The notes beneath the pieces are model-generated. The model saw only the letters and a list, made by a program, of their open reading frames with translations, had not been told where the DNA came from and did no database searches. The position numbers and the translations under genes are program-made. Shown here piece by piece: positions 47,431-60,007 of a stretch of 64,000 bases of DNA; within the stretch, counting starts at the first letter, position 1; every line of letters starts with the position of its first letter. Source of the DNA: Xestospongia muta (taxonomy: Eukaryota; Porifera; Demospongiae; Haplosclerida; Petrosiidae); the NCBI GenBank assembly GCA_963693285.1, contig OY848917.1:23008245-23072244 (forward strand), given 5' to 3'.

Positions 47431-49516
47431 TTAATCATTATTGTTAAATAGTGTATTACTACAATAAGTCAATAACCAGTTGAGTGCAAACCATAAGATT
47501 GGTATCACATGACCTATTCAGTATACTGAGCTCATAAACTAGAATAACAGGATATAAACAGACAAAGTATAATTGACAATTTATATACCTTACTGCAGTC
47601 TTCCCATGAGAGTAACAAAAAGCATACGAATCCATACATTATGACTATATTATGTAATAAACACAAACATGTCCAGACTGGTATAAGAAAAGGCCAAGAG
47701 AGGTCTTTTAGATTAATCCACTGTTTAGTAATGGATATGAACTAAATTCAAATGTAAATACTACAGTACTACAACTAAGCCTTTATTACCTGTCTCTCTG
47801 CTGCAGAAACAATGAATTGAATTGAAAAATGGATAAAAAAACCAGACCAAGGGCCATGCCATAAAGCGTGATAAGTCTTGATTACCCATCCACTTAAGAC
47901 GTTTATAGACATAACTGTAAAATGACATGAACATATTATTATAATAACATCACTTACATAGCCACCCATTTATTAGTTTGTATATTCCAAGATTGAATGG
48001 CTCCCTATTAATTTAACAGTTTAAAAAGTAATTATCAAGGTTTCCAACTGACCTGAAAACTTATATTTTGTTTATAGAAAGCCCAGTTTACATTTTGGAG
48101 AGCTGTCCAATCAGTGGAACCATCAGATCTAACACCATTATAAGATATCCCTGTTATAATACAGCTTCCTTCCTATAAAAGTCCAAAAGCAATTTAAGTA
48201 CTACACTTGACTGTCCTTACTGCTATTAGCCAAACTACAAAGAGTCGGCCCCACTGTATATATGTTCCTATTGCTATCATTATAACAAGTTTAGTGACAA
48301 ATGGTTTTCCCTAAAAACACATTCAAATTATAGATCTGTTAATTAAATTCACACTCTTACTCTATAGTCTTCACTTAAAACATACTTCAATAGATAATAT
48401 CTATTGAATAAAGAGCTTATTGCAGTTACTGTTAGTGCTTGAGAGAGACATGACATTACCGGCATAATAATAACAGGACAATTTAGTATAACACAAATTT
48501 ATAAATGTTGCTTTACCTACTACCAGCTTTCTTGTCATCATACAAAGACCTTGAAACAAATTGTTGATATCGTTTAAAACTAATCTGTAGAAAATGAAAC
48601 TATTGAATATTATTAAATTAATATACCTGTGGTCCAACTAAGACTGACCCAAAGAAAACACAAAAACCTAATACCTATATAACTAAGTGTTATAACAATA
48701 TTCAACAAAGATAGTCTTACTTCAATAAATGGTGGAAGTGCAGAGATACAAGTTTCCTTCTCTTCTTTACTAAGAGTGGACTAGAGAGAATGGTTATTAG
48801 TTGTGACCTATATCAGTCTTACTTTTCTTTTATTACCATCATATAAATTATATGTCAATCCTAAATGAAAGTTGTCTTTAATTTAAGTTGTATAGAATGA
48901 CAGAATATCTTACCTATTAATTTTAATACCAAGACACAATGGGATCGATTCCAATCTAGTGTATGCATATCAGAAATAAACGAATATCCTATTATCGCAT
49001 GGCTCTATTACAGCATATATAATATAACTAGCTCTGTGTATATATAGTTCATACCATTGTCATGATCCATGTTAGAAATAGAGACAACTTTGTACCACCC
49101 AAAAGAGAGAGAACGCTATAAACAGCGACAATATCTACTACTATATGCCATATAGAGTGTCCTTGATGATTAACAATTGATGTAAGTATAGATAACTTAA
49201 AAGCAATGTATGAACTTACCATAAACAAAATACAGCAATCCAATGCCGCTAACAGAGAAGAAAATGTTCTAAAATGTAGTGTAATGATTCAAACATTTTA
49301 TTATATATCTCTCAACACCTGAATCCATGCTGATTGCACAGACACAAATGAACGGTAGATGAGCGCAAGTGGATAGGCTACCTTTACGTATAAATTAATA
49401 TATGACATATCAAATTATTTACCAAGTAACAACCCAATAATAAAGCGAACCTCTTCTTCTGGAATATTTAAGAGAAGGGAGAAACTTACCACCGAGGACA
49501 TCATAGAGACTGCTCA
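47431..49516 (-). pseudogene. LPCAT3/MBOAT5-like acyltransferase, copy 3, broken in the catalytic exon
   Basis: Exon 1 has a clean start (MSSLYDVLG) and most of the 17 exons are open. Two defects stand out. The acceptor of exon 11 has changed from AG to AT (plus strand CATAATAATAACAGG near 48,474, versus CATAATACTAACAGG elsewhere). Exon 15 has lost 23 bp between two CTTTAT words near 47,867, deleting ITLLFLAL just before WHG and shifting the frame at the active site. The WHGPWSGFF segment is thus out of frame with the upstream exons. Probably a recently inactivated gene. Confidence 0.85.
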
Positions 49517-50094
49517 TAGACGAGTCTTTCCTTATAAATAGTTTTAGTTTCCTCTTAATAACAAACTTGGCAGCTTGTATAGTTATTCAAATTTGAGAGG
49601 GAATTTTAAAATATGGTAGAGTATATATAGTATATGTATATAATGTAGTCTACAATAGTGGTAAATAAGCTGTAGATGAATACCAGAAATATAGTGTCAA
49701 ATCTCCATTCATGTCTATTCTCCAGATATATCCAAGCTACATCCATTTCCTTCAGATCCAACAGATTCTCCTATAAAGTAAATCCAGTTTATAATGGACC
49801 AGTTAAACTAGACCAAAGGCTTCCTATCAAAACTGTTTATTTGATAATAACAAAGATGTGCTATCCAGTTTTCTTTTGCTGCTTTTGTGTACAGAGTTAT
49901 ACATACTATATCAAATGGAGTCTACTCTATGTCCACAGCAACAACTAACATTAACATAATTTTATGAGCTACTATACTACTATGGTAGGTTCAATATTCT
50001 TTAACATTATGATAATGGTTTATGAATATATGGTTAAAGTACAGACCACTATCATACATGTCTCTTGTCTCTCTTTCACCTATGATTCAAATTC
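49517..50094. repeat. Spacer with uninterrupted inverted-repeat-element insertion site
   Basis: From 49,711 the left terminal repeat and internal part of the element are present without a hAT insertion (CAGATTCTCCTATAAAG at 49,761-49,777). This shows the empty site for the hAT-like element. No gene. Confidence 0.6.
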
Positions 50095-50235
50095 TGGTAT
50101 TGGTAGTAATATTTAGAGAGTTTACAGCTCTCTGGTGTTCTTATTTATTTAGTAGATTGTTATGTAATAGTCCTACTCTATTAATTAGGTATTGGGGAAG
50201 TAAGGTCATCTTGACTGTTAATTGGTATAGTATTC
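50095..50235 (+). mobile_element. Reverse-transcriptase-associated repeat fragment
   Basis: Matches 32,850-33,000. One frame reads CSYLFSRLLCNSPTLLI, weakly like the RLIxLxKxPGVRPIGIGE block of retroelement reverse transcriptases. It ends abruptly at 50,235, where acyltransferase 5' flank begins. Confidence 0.4.
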
Positions 50236-50419
50236 AATAATACAGAAGGGAATTTTAAAATATGGTAGAGTATATATAGTATATGTATATATTGTAGTCT
50301 ACAATAGTGGTAATTAAGCTGTAGATGAATATCAGAATTATAGTGCCAAATCTCCATTCATGTCTATTCTCCAGATATATCCAGGCTACATCCATTTCCT
50401 TCAGATCCAACAGATTCTC

Positions 50420-51963
<1,544 letters not shown>

Positions 51964-52203
51964 TCTAAATCAAAATTATAAAAAGAGGTAGAGAACTAAA
52001 GAAGTGCTTTCAAATATTGTTTATAATGCATTTGATCAGAGGAGAAAAGATATCCCTTTGAAAAGACCATAGTGACATCAACGATGTCATGTTTATCAAG
52101 AAATTAAAAGTTGCTTACATACACTAATTATATAGCATTTATTTATAGTGATGTGATGTAATTCAAAAGGGTTCATGGCACTATCAAATATTATTATTAA
52201 TTT
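51964..52203. repeat. Acyltransferase 3' spacer
   Basis: Matches 47,192-47,430 and 41,012-41,254; no gene. Confidence 0.6.
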
Positions 52204-54313
52204 TTAATCATTATTGTTAAATAGTGTATTACTGCAATAAGTCAATAACCAGTTGAGTGTAAACCATAAGATCAGTATCACATGACCTATCCAATATACT
52301 GAGCTCATAAACTAGAATAACAGGATATAAACAGACAAAGTATAATTGACAATTTATATACCTTACTGCAGTCTTCCCATGAGAGTAACAAAAAGCATAC
52401 GAATCCATACATTATGACTATATTATGTAATAAAAACAAACATGTCCAGACTGGTATAAGAAAAGGCCAAGAGAGGTCTTTTAGATTAATCCACTGTTTA
52501 GTAATGGATATGAACTAAATTCAAATGTAAATACTACAGTACTACAACTAAGCCTTTATTACCTGTCTCTCTGCTGCAGAAGCAATGAATTGAATTGAAA
52601 AATGGATAAAAAAACCAGACCAAGGGCCATGCCATAAAGCCAAAAACAACAATGTTATAAAGCGTGATAAGTCTTGATTACCCATCCACTTAAGACGTTT
52701 ATAGACATAACTGTACAATGACATGAACATATTATTATAATAACATCACTTACATAGCCACCCATTTATTAGTTTGTATATTCCAAGATTGAGTGGCTCC
52801 CTATTAATTTAACAGTTTAAAAAGTAATTATCAAGGTTTCCAACTGACCTGAAAACTTATATTTTGTTTATAGAAAGCCCAGTTTACATTTTGGAGAGCT
52901 GTCCAATCAGTGGAACCATCAGATCTAACACCATTATAAGATATCCCTGTTATAATACAGCTTCCTTCCTATAAAAGTCCAAAAGCAATTTAAGTACTAC
53001 ACCTGACTGTCCTTACTGCTATTAGCCAAACTACAAAGAGTCGGCCCCACTGTATATATGTTCCTATTGCTATCATTATAACAAGTTTAGTGAAAAATGG
53101 TTTTCCCTAAAAACACATTCAAATTATAGATGTGTTAATTAAATTCACACTCTTACTCTATAGTCTTCACTTAAAACATATTTCAATGGATAATTTCTAT
53201 TGAATAAAGAGCTTATTGCAGTTAATGTTAGTGCCTGAGAGAGACATGACATTACTGGCATAATACTAACAGGACAATTTAGTATAACACAAATTTATAA
53301 ATGTTGCTTTACCTACTACCAGCTTTCTTGTCATCATACAAAGACCTTGAAACAAATTGTTGATATCGTTTAAAACTAATCTGTAGAAAATGAAACTATT
53401 GAATATTATTAAATTAATATACCAGTGGTCCAACTAAGACAGACCCAAAGAAAACACAAAAACCTAATACCTATATAACTAAGTGTTATAACAATATTCA
53501 ACAAAGATAGTCTTACTTCAAAAAATGGTGGAAGTGCAGAGATACAAGTTTCCTTCTCTTCTTTACTAAGAGTGGACTAGAGAGAATGGTTATTAGTTGT
53601 GACCTATATCAGTCTTACTTTTCTTTTATTACCATCATATAAATTATATGCCAATCCTAAATGAAAGTTGTCTTTAATTTAAGATGTATAGAATGACAGA
53701 ATAACTTACCAATTAATTTTAATACCAAGACACAATGGGATCGATTCCAATCTAGTGTATGCATATCAGAAATAAACGAATATCCTATTATCCCATGGCT
53801 CTATTACAGCATATATAATATAACTAGCTCTGTGTATATATAGTTCATACCATTGTCATGATCCATGTTAGAAATAGAGACAACTTTGTACCACCCAAAA
53901 GAGAGAGAACACTATAAACAGCGACAATATCTACTACTATATGCCATATAGAGGGTCCTTGATGATTAACAATTGATGTAAGTATAGATAAATTAAAAGC
54001 AATGTATGAACTTACCATAAACAAAGTACAGCAATCCAATGCCGCTAACAGAGAAGAAAATGTTCTAAAATGTAGTGTAGTAATTCAAAGATTTTATTAT
54101 ATAACTCTCAACACCTGAATCCATGCTGATTGGACTGACACAAATGAACGGTAGATGAGCGCAAGTGGATAGGCTACCTTTACGTATAAATTAATATATG
54201 ACATATCAAATTATTTACCAAGTAACAACCCAACAATAAAGCGAATCTCTATTTCTGGAATATTTAAGAGAAGGGACAAGCTTACCACCGAGGACATCAT
54301 AGAGACTGCTCAT
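52204..54313 (-). CDS. LPCAT3/MBOAT5-like lysophospholipid acyltransferase, intact copy 4
   Basis: Membrane-bound O-acyltransferase resembling LPCAT3/MBOAT5, an endoplasmic-reticulum enzyme that transfers acyl-CoA chains to lysophospholipids. Seventeen minus-strand exons: 54,286-54,313; 54,219-54,254; 54,115-54,173; 54,016-54,064; 53,851-53,957; 53,710-53,800; 53,619-53,656; 53,517-53,576; 53,423-53,470; 53,313-53,380; 53,157-53,265; 53,017-53,106; 52,849-52,968; 52,754-52,800; 52,563-52,710; 52,362-52,493; 52,204-52,311. All junctions are GT/AG and phases agree; the sum is 445 codons plus stop (human LPCAT3 is 487). Landmarks: AYPLALIYR, LDWNRSHCVLVLKLIG, WNIQTNKW (Asn 312) and ALWHGPWSG (catalytic His 344). 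The usual GPQ at the end of exon 9 is GPL here. It is the only fully open copy with a clean start. Confidence 0.85.
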
Positions 54314-54504
54314 AGACGAGTCTTTTCCTTATAAAGTTTTAGTTTCCTCTCAATAACAAACTTGGCAGCTTGTATAATTATTCAAATTTGAGAGGGAATT
54401 TTAAAATATGGTAGAGTATATATAGTATATGTATATAATGTAGTCTACAATAGTACCAAACAAGCTGTAGATGAATATCAGAATTATAGTGCCAAATCTC
54501 CATT
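54314..54504. other. 5' flank of the intact acyltransferase
   Basis: AT-rich upstream sequence shared with other copies (AATTTTAAAATATGGTAGAG). It contains a TATATATAGTATATG stretch near 54,418, about 105 bp upstream of the start, which might serve as a promoter element. That is inference only. Confidence 0.35.
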
Positions 54505-54862
54505 CATGTCTATTCTCCAGATATATTCAGGCTACATCCATTTCCTTCAGATCCAACAGACTCTCCTATAAAGTAAATCCAGTTTATAATGGACCAGTTA
54601 AACTAGACCAAAGACTTCCTTATCAAAACTGTTTATTTGATAATAAACAAAGATGTACTATCCAGCTTTCTTTTGCTGCTTTCATGTACAGAGTTATACA
54701 TGATTATATACTATAGTGAATGGAGTCTACTCTATGTCTACAGCATCAACTATTGTTAACATAAGTTTATGAACTACTATACTACTATGGAAGGTTCAAT
54801 ATTCTTTAACATTATGATAATGGTTTATGAATGGTTAAAGTACAGATCACTATCATACTCTC

Positions 54863-55548
54863 CATAGGCGTAGGAATGATTTTATGACTGGGGGGGGGGG
54901 GGGGGGGCACAGTTGGCGAAGTAAAAGGTGTGTAATAATCATTATATGGTAGCTATGAACATGTTGTGTGAACCTTTCATGTGCCTTCTTCCAATTATCA
55001 AAACCACTAGTTACAAACGCATCCTCTTTTTTAACCAAACTCAAGCCCTTCCTCCCACAATAACGACAAAACACACAAACTGCTCGAGCTCTTGTAGTAC
55101 AAAGGGTTATCCAAGGATAAGTTCCATACCAATTTGGAGAAAAAAGACGACTTTTTAGCTTTGCCTCCGACGAGTCCGTTCGATGGTGCTTGAATCCTTT
55201 GGCTGAAACGGAGTGAGTCCCTGGCCTACTCGTTACAAACATTTGCGCGGCACTCAGAGGTGCACGCAATCTCTTCGTCCGAGACGGTGTTCGTGTCTTC
55301 CTGATCTGAGTCGTCTTCACGGTAGCTCGTAGATGATGTCGACTGGTCCAACTGGGTAGTTGTATTAAAGGAAAGCGTAGTTTGCTTTAACTTCTTGATT
55401 GGCGGAGGAGCAGACATAGCAATACTAGTTGGTTTAGCAGGTAATAGCAATACTACACTTTACACTTGCACCTGTAACTTGGGTGTGGTCCACCATGAAA
55501 TATTTGGGGGGCATTATTTCCAATGCCCCCCCGGTTCCTACACATATG
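54863..55548 (-). mobile_element. hAT-like element, short copy without SMG1 segment
   Basis: A 686-bp element with termini CATAGGCGTAGGAA and TTCCTACACATATG and long G/C runs next to them. Its left G-run is followed directly by GGCACAGTTGGCGAAG, which in the long copy lies at about 44,874, after the SMG1 segment. It thus either lost, or never had, the ~1.2-kb interior. Confidence 0.7.
54940..55417 (-). pseudogene. hAT-type TTF zinc-finger domain fragment, broken
   Basis: Same TTF zinc-finger module as at 44,931-45,397 (FSPNWYGTYPWITL, CVFCRYCG, DAFVTSGFDNWKKA). The N-terminus from 55,417 is open across the spot that is frameshifted in the other copy. It then hits TAG (CAG in the other copy) at about 55,227-55,229, and an extra A near 55,141-55,146 shifts the frame. 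No catalytic domain. Confidence 0.75.
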
Positions 55549-56071
55549 CTCTCCTATAAAGTAAATCCAGTTTATAATGGACCAGTTAAACTAGATCAAA
55601 GACTTCCTATCAAAACTGATGTACTATCTAGTTTTCTTTTGCTGCTTTCGTGTACTGAGTTATACATACTATATCAAATGGAGTCTACTCTATGTCCACA
55701 GCATCAACTATTGTTAACATAGGTTTATGAACTACTATACTACTATGGTAGGTTCAATATTCTTTAACATTATGATAATGGTTTATGAACAGTTAAAGTA
55801 CAGATCACTATCATACATGTTTCTTGTCTCTCTTTCACCTATTATTCATAATTCTGTTACCATGGCAACATCTCTTCTTTCAAGGTCTGTTAATAGTCTT
55901 TTATTTTCTGTTAGGATAAGTGTACTAATTCTTGTGTCACATAATATAATAGGGACGTCTTCGGTCTAGTGTATAACTGGTCCATTGTAGACTGTATTTA
56001 CTTAATAGGAGGATCTGTTGGATTTGAAGGAAATGGATGTAGCCTGGATACATCTGGGCAGAATAGACATG

Positions 56072-56594
56072 AGGTTCAGTATCTTCTATGTTGATATACT
56101 TAGATGTCTTCTAAACTAAGAGTTAATTTTCTGAAGAGGTTGAATGAAGGGCCAGGTGTTTTAAACATCATCCAAGATACCCGTACTTTGGAACAGTCTT
56201 TAGTGGACTCATGTTATAATTGCTGGTTTAAGAAAGTGATAGAAATTAATGGATCTGTCTATAAACCTACACAATCCATTGATAACTGCTAGTAATGTAG
56301 TTATCATAGGAAAAAATGAAAAGTTGCTAAAATTCTTTTGGAGTGAGAAAACCATGGAGATGTGATCTAGAGAAATATCATCAACTACATCCTCTCCTTG
56401 CAGAAGATCATCTAGGTCAGAATTGTTCATCGCAAAGAGTAAGGAAAGGTGAAGACAGAGTAAGCACAGTTCAAATCTGCATGAGTCATTGTATACAGAG
56501 ATCAACTCCCTGTATCCTGAAATAAACAGGGAAGGGATTAGAAACATGTAATTATCATGTAACATCAGGCAAACATGACAAATGAGGACATGCG
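56072..56594. other. Unassigned segment with small open frames on both strands
   Basis: A 62-codon plus-strand frame (56,104-56,292) and an overlapping minus-strand frame (56,209-56,631) are open, but I recognise neither and cannot choose between them. Confidence 0.3.
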
Positions 56595-56873
56595 TGGTTG
56601 GGATGTGGTTTGTGGTTTGCAGCATTTGCAATTGGATTAGCAGTTAATATTAATGGCAAGTACCCCTTTAAACGTGAAAATGATATAATTTGCCAAATTT
56701 TTTTATATTTACAAGAGTGTGATTATCATCATCATACTGGTAGTGTTTGTGATACTAGCTAAAGTTACAAGTTACGTGTAAGAGAAAATGAAGTCAACAT
56801 ACATATGATAGCAGAGGAACATTATGTGAAATATATAGAACAGGAAGTAGAGTACAGGAGAGAAATAACATGA
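56595..56873 (+). pseudogene. POT/SLC15-like transporter, plus-strand C-terminal remnant
   Basis: The plus strand reads the last ~90 residues, from WFAAFAIGLAVNINGKYPF to the EYRREIT tail and TGA at 56,871. A short internal duplication (GGTTTGTGGTTTGC) and extra Ts near 56,697-56,703 break the frame. It is inverted relative to the main arrays. Confidence 0.85.
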
Positions 56874-56944
56874 TTCTATAGATTGGTCTTTGTGTTAACA
56901 CAAGTGCCATACATGTACTACCTGATAACTGTAAAAATTAATTT

Positions 56945-57215
56945 AATTGGACCAGAATATGCTTATATTAAAACTGCCAATTTTCATTAATCTATAAGGA
57001 ACTATGATGTAATTAAAAAAGTTATGATATCTTCAAAGAAACAATGCTTTTAGCACATCTCAAAGGCACAAATATCTAGGAGCTGCTATAGGACATAGAA
57101 TATTTGTCAAAGTGTAGAGAAAGTGAAAAAAAGGGTCTATATGTAATGATGCCTCTAGTTAAACACAATTCAATGACAGACCACACTCATAACCTTCATG
57201 GCACCTTGGTATACT
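56945..57215 (+). mobile_element. Decayed reverse-transcriptase C-terminal fragment
   Basis: Matches 33,260-33,565. The LGAAIGHRIFVK word near 57,080-57,115 resembles a YLGGAIG-type block downstream of the polymerase core in the same retroelement family. Stops are frequent. Confidence 0.5.
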
Positions 57216-57600
57216 GTATATAGCTAAACTGATGTTATAAATTTGTGAGGCATGTAAATATAGTGTTGTCAGATGCTTTCTATGTGATTTATGAATTTGA
57301 AACTTACCAATCAGATTATTCTGTTTACGTTACATATGCTCTAAGTACACAGGTATGATACATATATAAATACATAATTATACAAACAATTTTTGGTCCA
57401 CAATCCTAGAATTCAATACAGGAAAACAGTACTGGAATTCCCAATGTTTACTATTATATTCATCTTGCTTTTCATTATAACAACTGATCAATAGTCAAAG
57501 TGAAATTACACACTGGCTAAAACAAACTACATGATAAACTTTATATAACTAAACTTTATTAAAGTAAGTTTGTGAACCATACATATACTTTGGCAGTTCT
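57216..57600 (+). other. Plus-strand transporter 5' flank
   Basis: From about 57,425 this is the upstream flank of a transporter, inverted relative to 58,240-58,470. No gene. Confidence 0.5.
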
Positions 57601-58035
57601 ATCTAAGATTAATCACCATTGAAGATGTCTTGTTCTTAGAAAAAGACTAGTACCCAATGTGTAAGTTCTCAGTCAGTAATACTCATAATCCTCTGGGATG
57701 CTTTGATGTACCTTCACATAAACTTAATAAGACATTTTGCTGCAACAAGCTACTATAACAGTCAAGCCAAAACTTACAATTATGTTGGTGATGTTGGATA
57801 TTGTTTATTGTTTTTCTTATTTCCTGTCTTTGGTCTACTCACTGATGTAAAGATAGGTAGATATAAAATGATAATTACTGGTGTGTACTTCTCTTTTGCT
57901 TCTTGGTAACATGTGGCATAGCAGTTATTGTCAATGTATATTTAAACATTGATGCATTATATTGGTCAGTTTTGGGTATTGCATACTTTCTACAAGTAAT
58001 TGAGTACAGTAGTATTCGCTACAATATTGTACAAT
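57601..58035 (+). pseudogene. POT/SLC15-like transporter, plus-strand N-terminal remnant
   Basis: The plus strand covers MYLHINLIRHFAATSYYN, GDVGYCLLFFLFPVFGLL, the VKIGRYKMIITG motif, and on to SVLGIAYFLQVIEYSSIRYN. Frameshifts are near 57,703 (GCTTTGATG) and 57,905 (TGGTAACATG, a lost base). At 58,035 it ends abruptly against an inverted copy of the N-terminal region. Confidence 0.85.
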
Positions 58036-58245
58036 TTAAGACAGGACATAAGAAAAAATTAAACAATCCAATATCACCAACATAACTGTAACTTTTGACT
58101 TAACTGCCATAGTAGCTTGTTGCAGCAAAATGTCTTATTAAATTTTCATGAAGGTTCATTAAACATCCCAGAGAATATGAGTACTACTGACTGAGAACTT
58201 ACACATTGGACATCAATTATTCTCTTAGAACAACATATCTTCAGT
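58036..58245 (-). pseudogene. POT/SLC15-like transporter, minus-strand N-terminal remnant
   Basis: The minus strand holds only the first ~65 residues (start region near 58,243, RHFAATSYYGS, GDIGLF), with several single-base losses. It faces the plus-strand remnant that ends at 58,035. Confidence 0.8.
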
Positions 58246-60007
58246 GGTGATTAATCTTGGATAAAAAAAAGCAAAGTATATACATTTTTCACAAACTTAT
58301 AACATTATTTTAGCTATATATATAAATTTACCAAGCAGTTTTGTTTTAGTCAGTGTGTATGTAATTTCATTTTACTATTGATCAAAATGAAGATGAATAG
58401 TAAATATTGGAAATTCCAGTGTTGTAAAACATACATTGTATGTATAATTATATGTGTATATATTGTAGCATATACTTAGAGTATAGTATACGTAACTAAC
58501 ATGAAGCAATCTGATTGGTCAGCTAAACGTCTGAGCTCTCAAATGACTAGTTTCTCTTCATGACATGACGTTGCTAAATGCTGCTTATATTCTAAATTAT
58601 TTAGACGCCTCGATCGGATTTATGTAGTTTAGTAAGCACTTGGTACCTATACTGCAGACTTTCTTTGATATGAACTACATTTGGTAATCGATCTTCAAAC
58701 TGACAAAGAATTAGTACGCTTTAGAAACTATTAACGTGAGTTTAAGCAGTTTGTTTTAGCTAGTGTAGTTATATCGTGACTATTGATCAATAGATAATAA
58801 TGAAATGCAGATGAAATAATACACATTAGGAAATTAATGTTTGTTAGGAGCATACATTATATGACATTAATAATTATATGTATATTATGTAATTTATGTG
58901 TGTGTGTGTGTATACATGAACATATATGCATAATGTATACTCTTGAATGTTTTCTCAGTAATGTTACTGAAATTCCTAATGTTTACTATTCATTTTGTAT
59001 TTCACAATATCAAATATGCCATGGAGGTGGTAACAATGCCTTTGTAGGGATGGCACAATGTTCTTTCTTGTTATTTGTTCTTCATTTTTGTATCATTTGT
59101 TTTTTCTATAATAACTATAAAACTAAAAGGCCTTAACATTTTGTTTTTACTTATGTTTTTACATAAGGTATACAGAATTTGAAGTCTTATTTGTGTGCTT
59201 TAACAAATAAAGCACTGATTTGAGCTTGAAAATAGCCTCTCCCTGTTACATCAGTTTATTTGTTTTGAACTATATTTGTGAGGAATAAAATAATTGGAGG
59301 TCATGAAATAAACAGTGGTCAGCAAAACAGTATTCTTTTCTACATAAAGCCTGTTCTAAGTGAAATCAACTCGATCTCCCTCTCTATTTAGTAAACGTTG
59401 TTTCTATTCCTTAAAGAGATCAGACTTGTCTTCTCATCTATAAACAGGAGCTACAATTGTTTCGGACCACATGTCAACTATTTATATAACTGGAGTGGTG
59501 CAGTGACTTCTTGAACATTTATTCTAATAACAGTCGAGATGACTTTCCTGATAATATAATATGTTTAATTACTTCCATAATGCCAATTGGTCTGACTCCA
59601 GAATTCTTATCAAAGGTTATTAAACACAGGCTAGAAAGGCCGAAAGCCCCTCTGGATCTAGCTATATGGTTGCTCACTTCTCATTCACTAATAGCAACAA
59701 CAATGAAATTTAGAATTAGCAGTATAAAACTTCCTACATAGTAGCTACACATAACAATCTATAATATGTTTAGTGAGACTATGTAGTTATCATGTAGGAA
59801 TTTTTGTACTACCATTCTTATTATGTTCTTGTTTCAAACGTTTGTACCATCATCCTTACATTTCATGATGACAGAACTAAAATTTAACTAAACATGTATA
59901 TAATACAGTATCAATATTTAAAGTGGTTTAACAATTTAGTTTATGTAATTGTCAGGTTGTACATACCTGACAATTGTGTTCACACAAAGACAATCTGTAA
60001 AATCATG
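58246..60007. other. Spacer between transporter remnants; (TG)n tract
   Basis: Holds the conserved 5' flank (58,246-58,530), a second more diverged 5' flank (58,680-58,960) with a short TG tract near 58,898-58,911, and transporter 3' flank from about 59,690. A plus-strand frame at 59,511-59,741 (LTPEFLSKVIKHRLERPKAP) has a decayed echo at 37,853-37,900 but is not recognised. Confidence 0.4.

Larger units (their letters stand above)
54505..56071. mobile_element. Element with ~60-bp terminal inverted repeats, containing a nested hAT-like element
   Basis: The left end at 54,505-54,565 (CATGTCTATTCTCCAGATAT ... ATCCAACAG) is the inverse complement, with mismatches, of the right end at 56,012-56,071 (CTGTTGGATTTGAAGGAAAT ... 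GAATAGACATG). The interior holds a duplicated ~300-bp core (54,560-54,858 and 55,549-55,850) on either side of a hAT-like element. No transposase for the outer element is visible, so it looks like a non-autonomous, MITE-like family. Partial copies are at 40,290, 43,551, 45,531, 46,480, 49,711 and 50,360. Confidence 0.55.
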
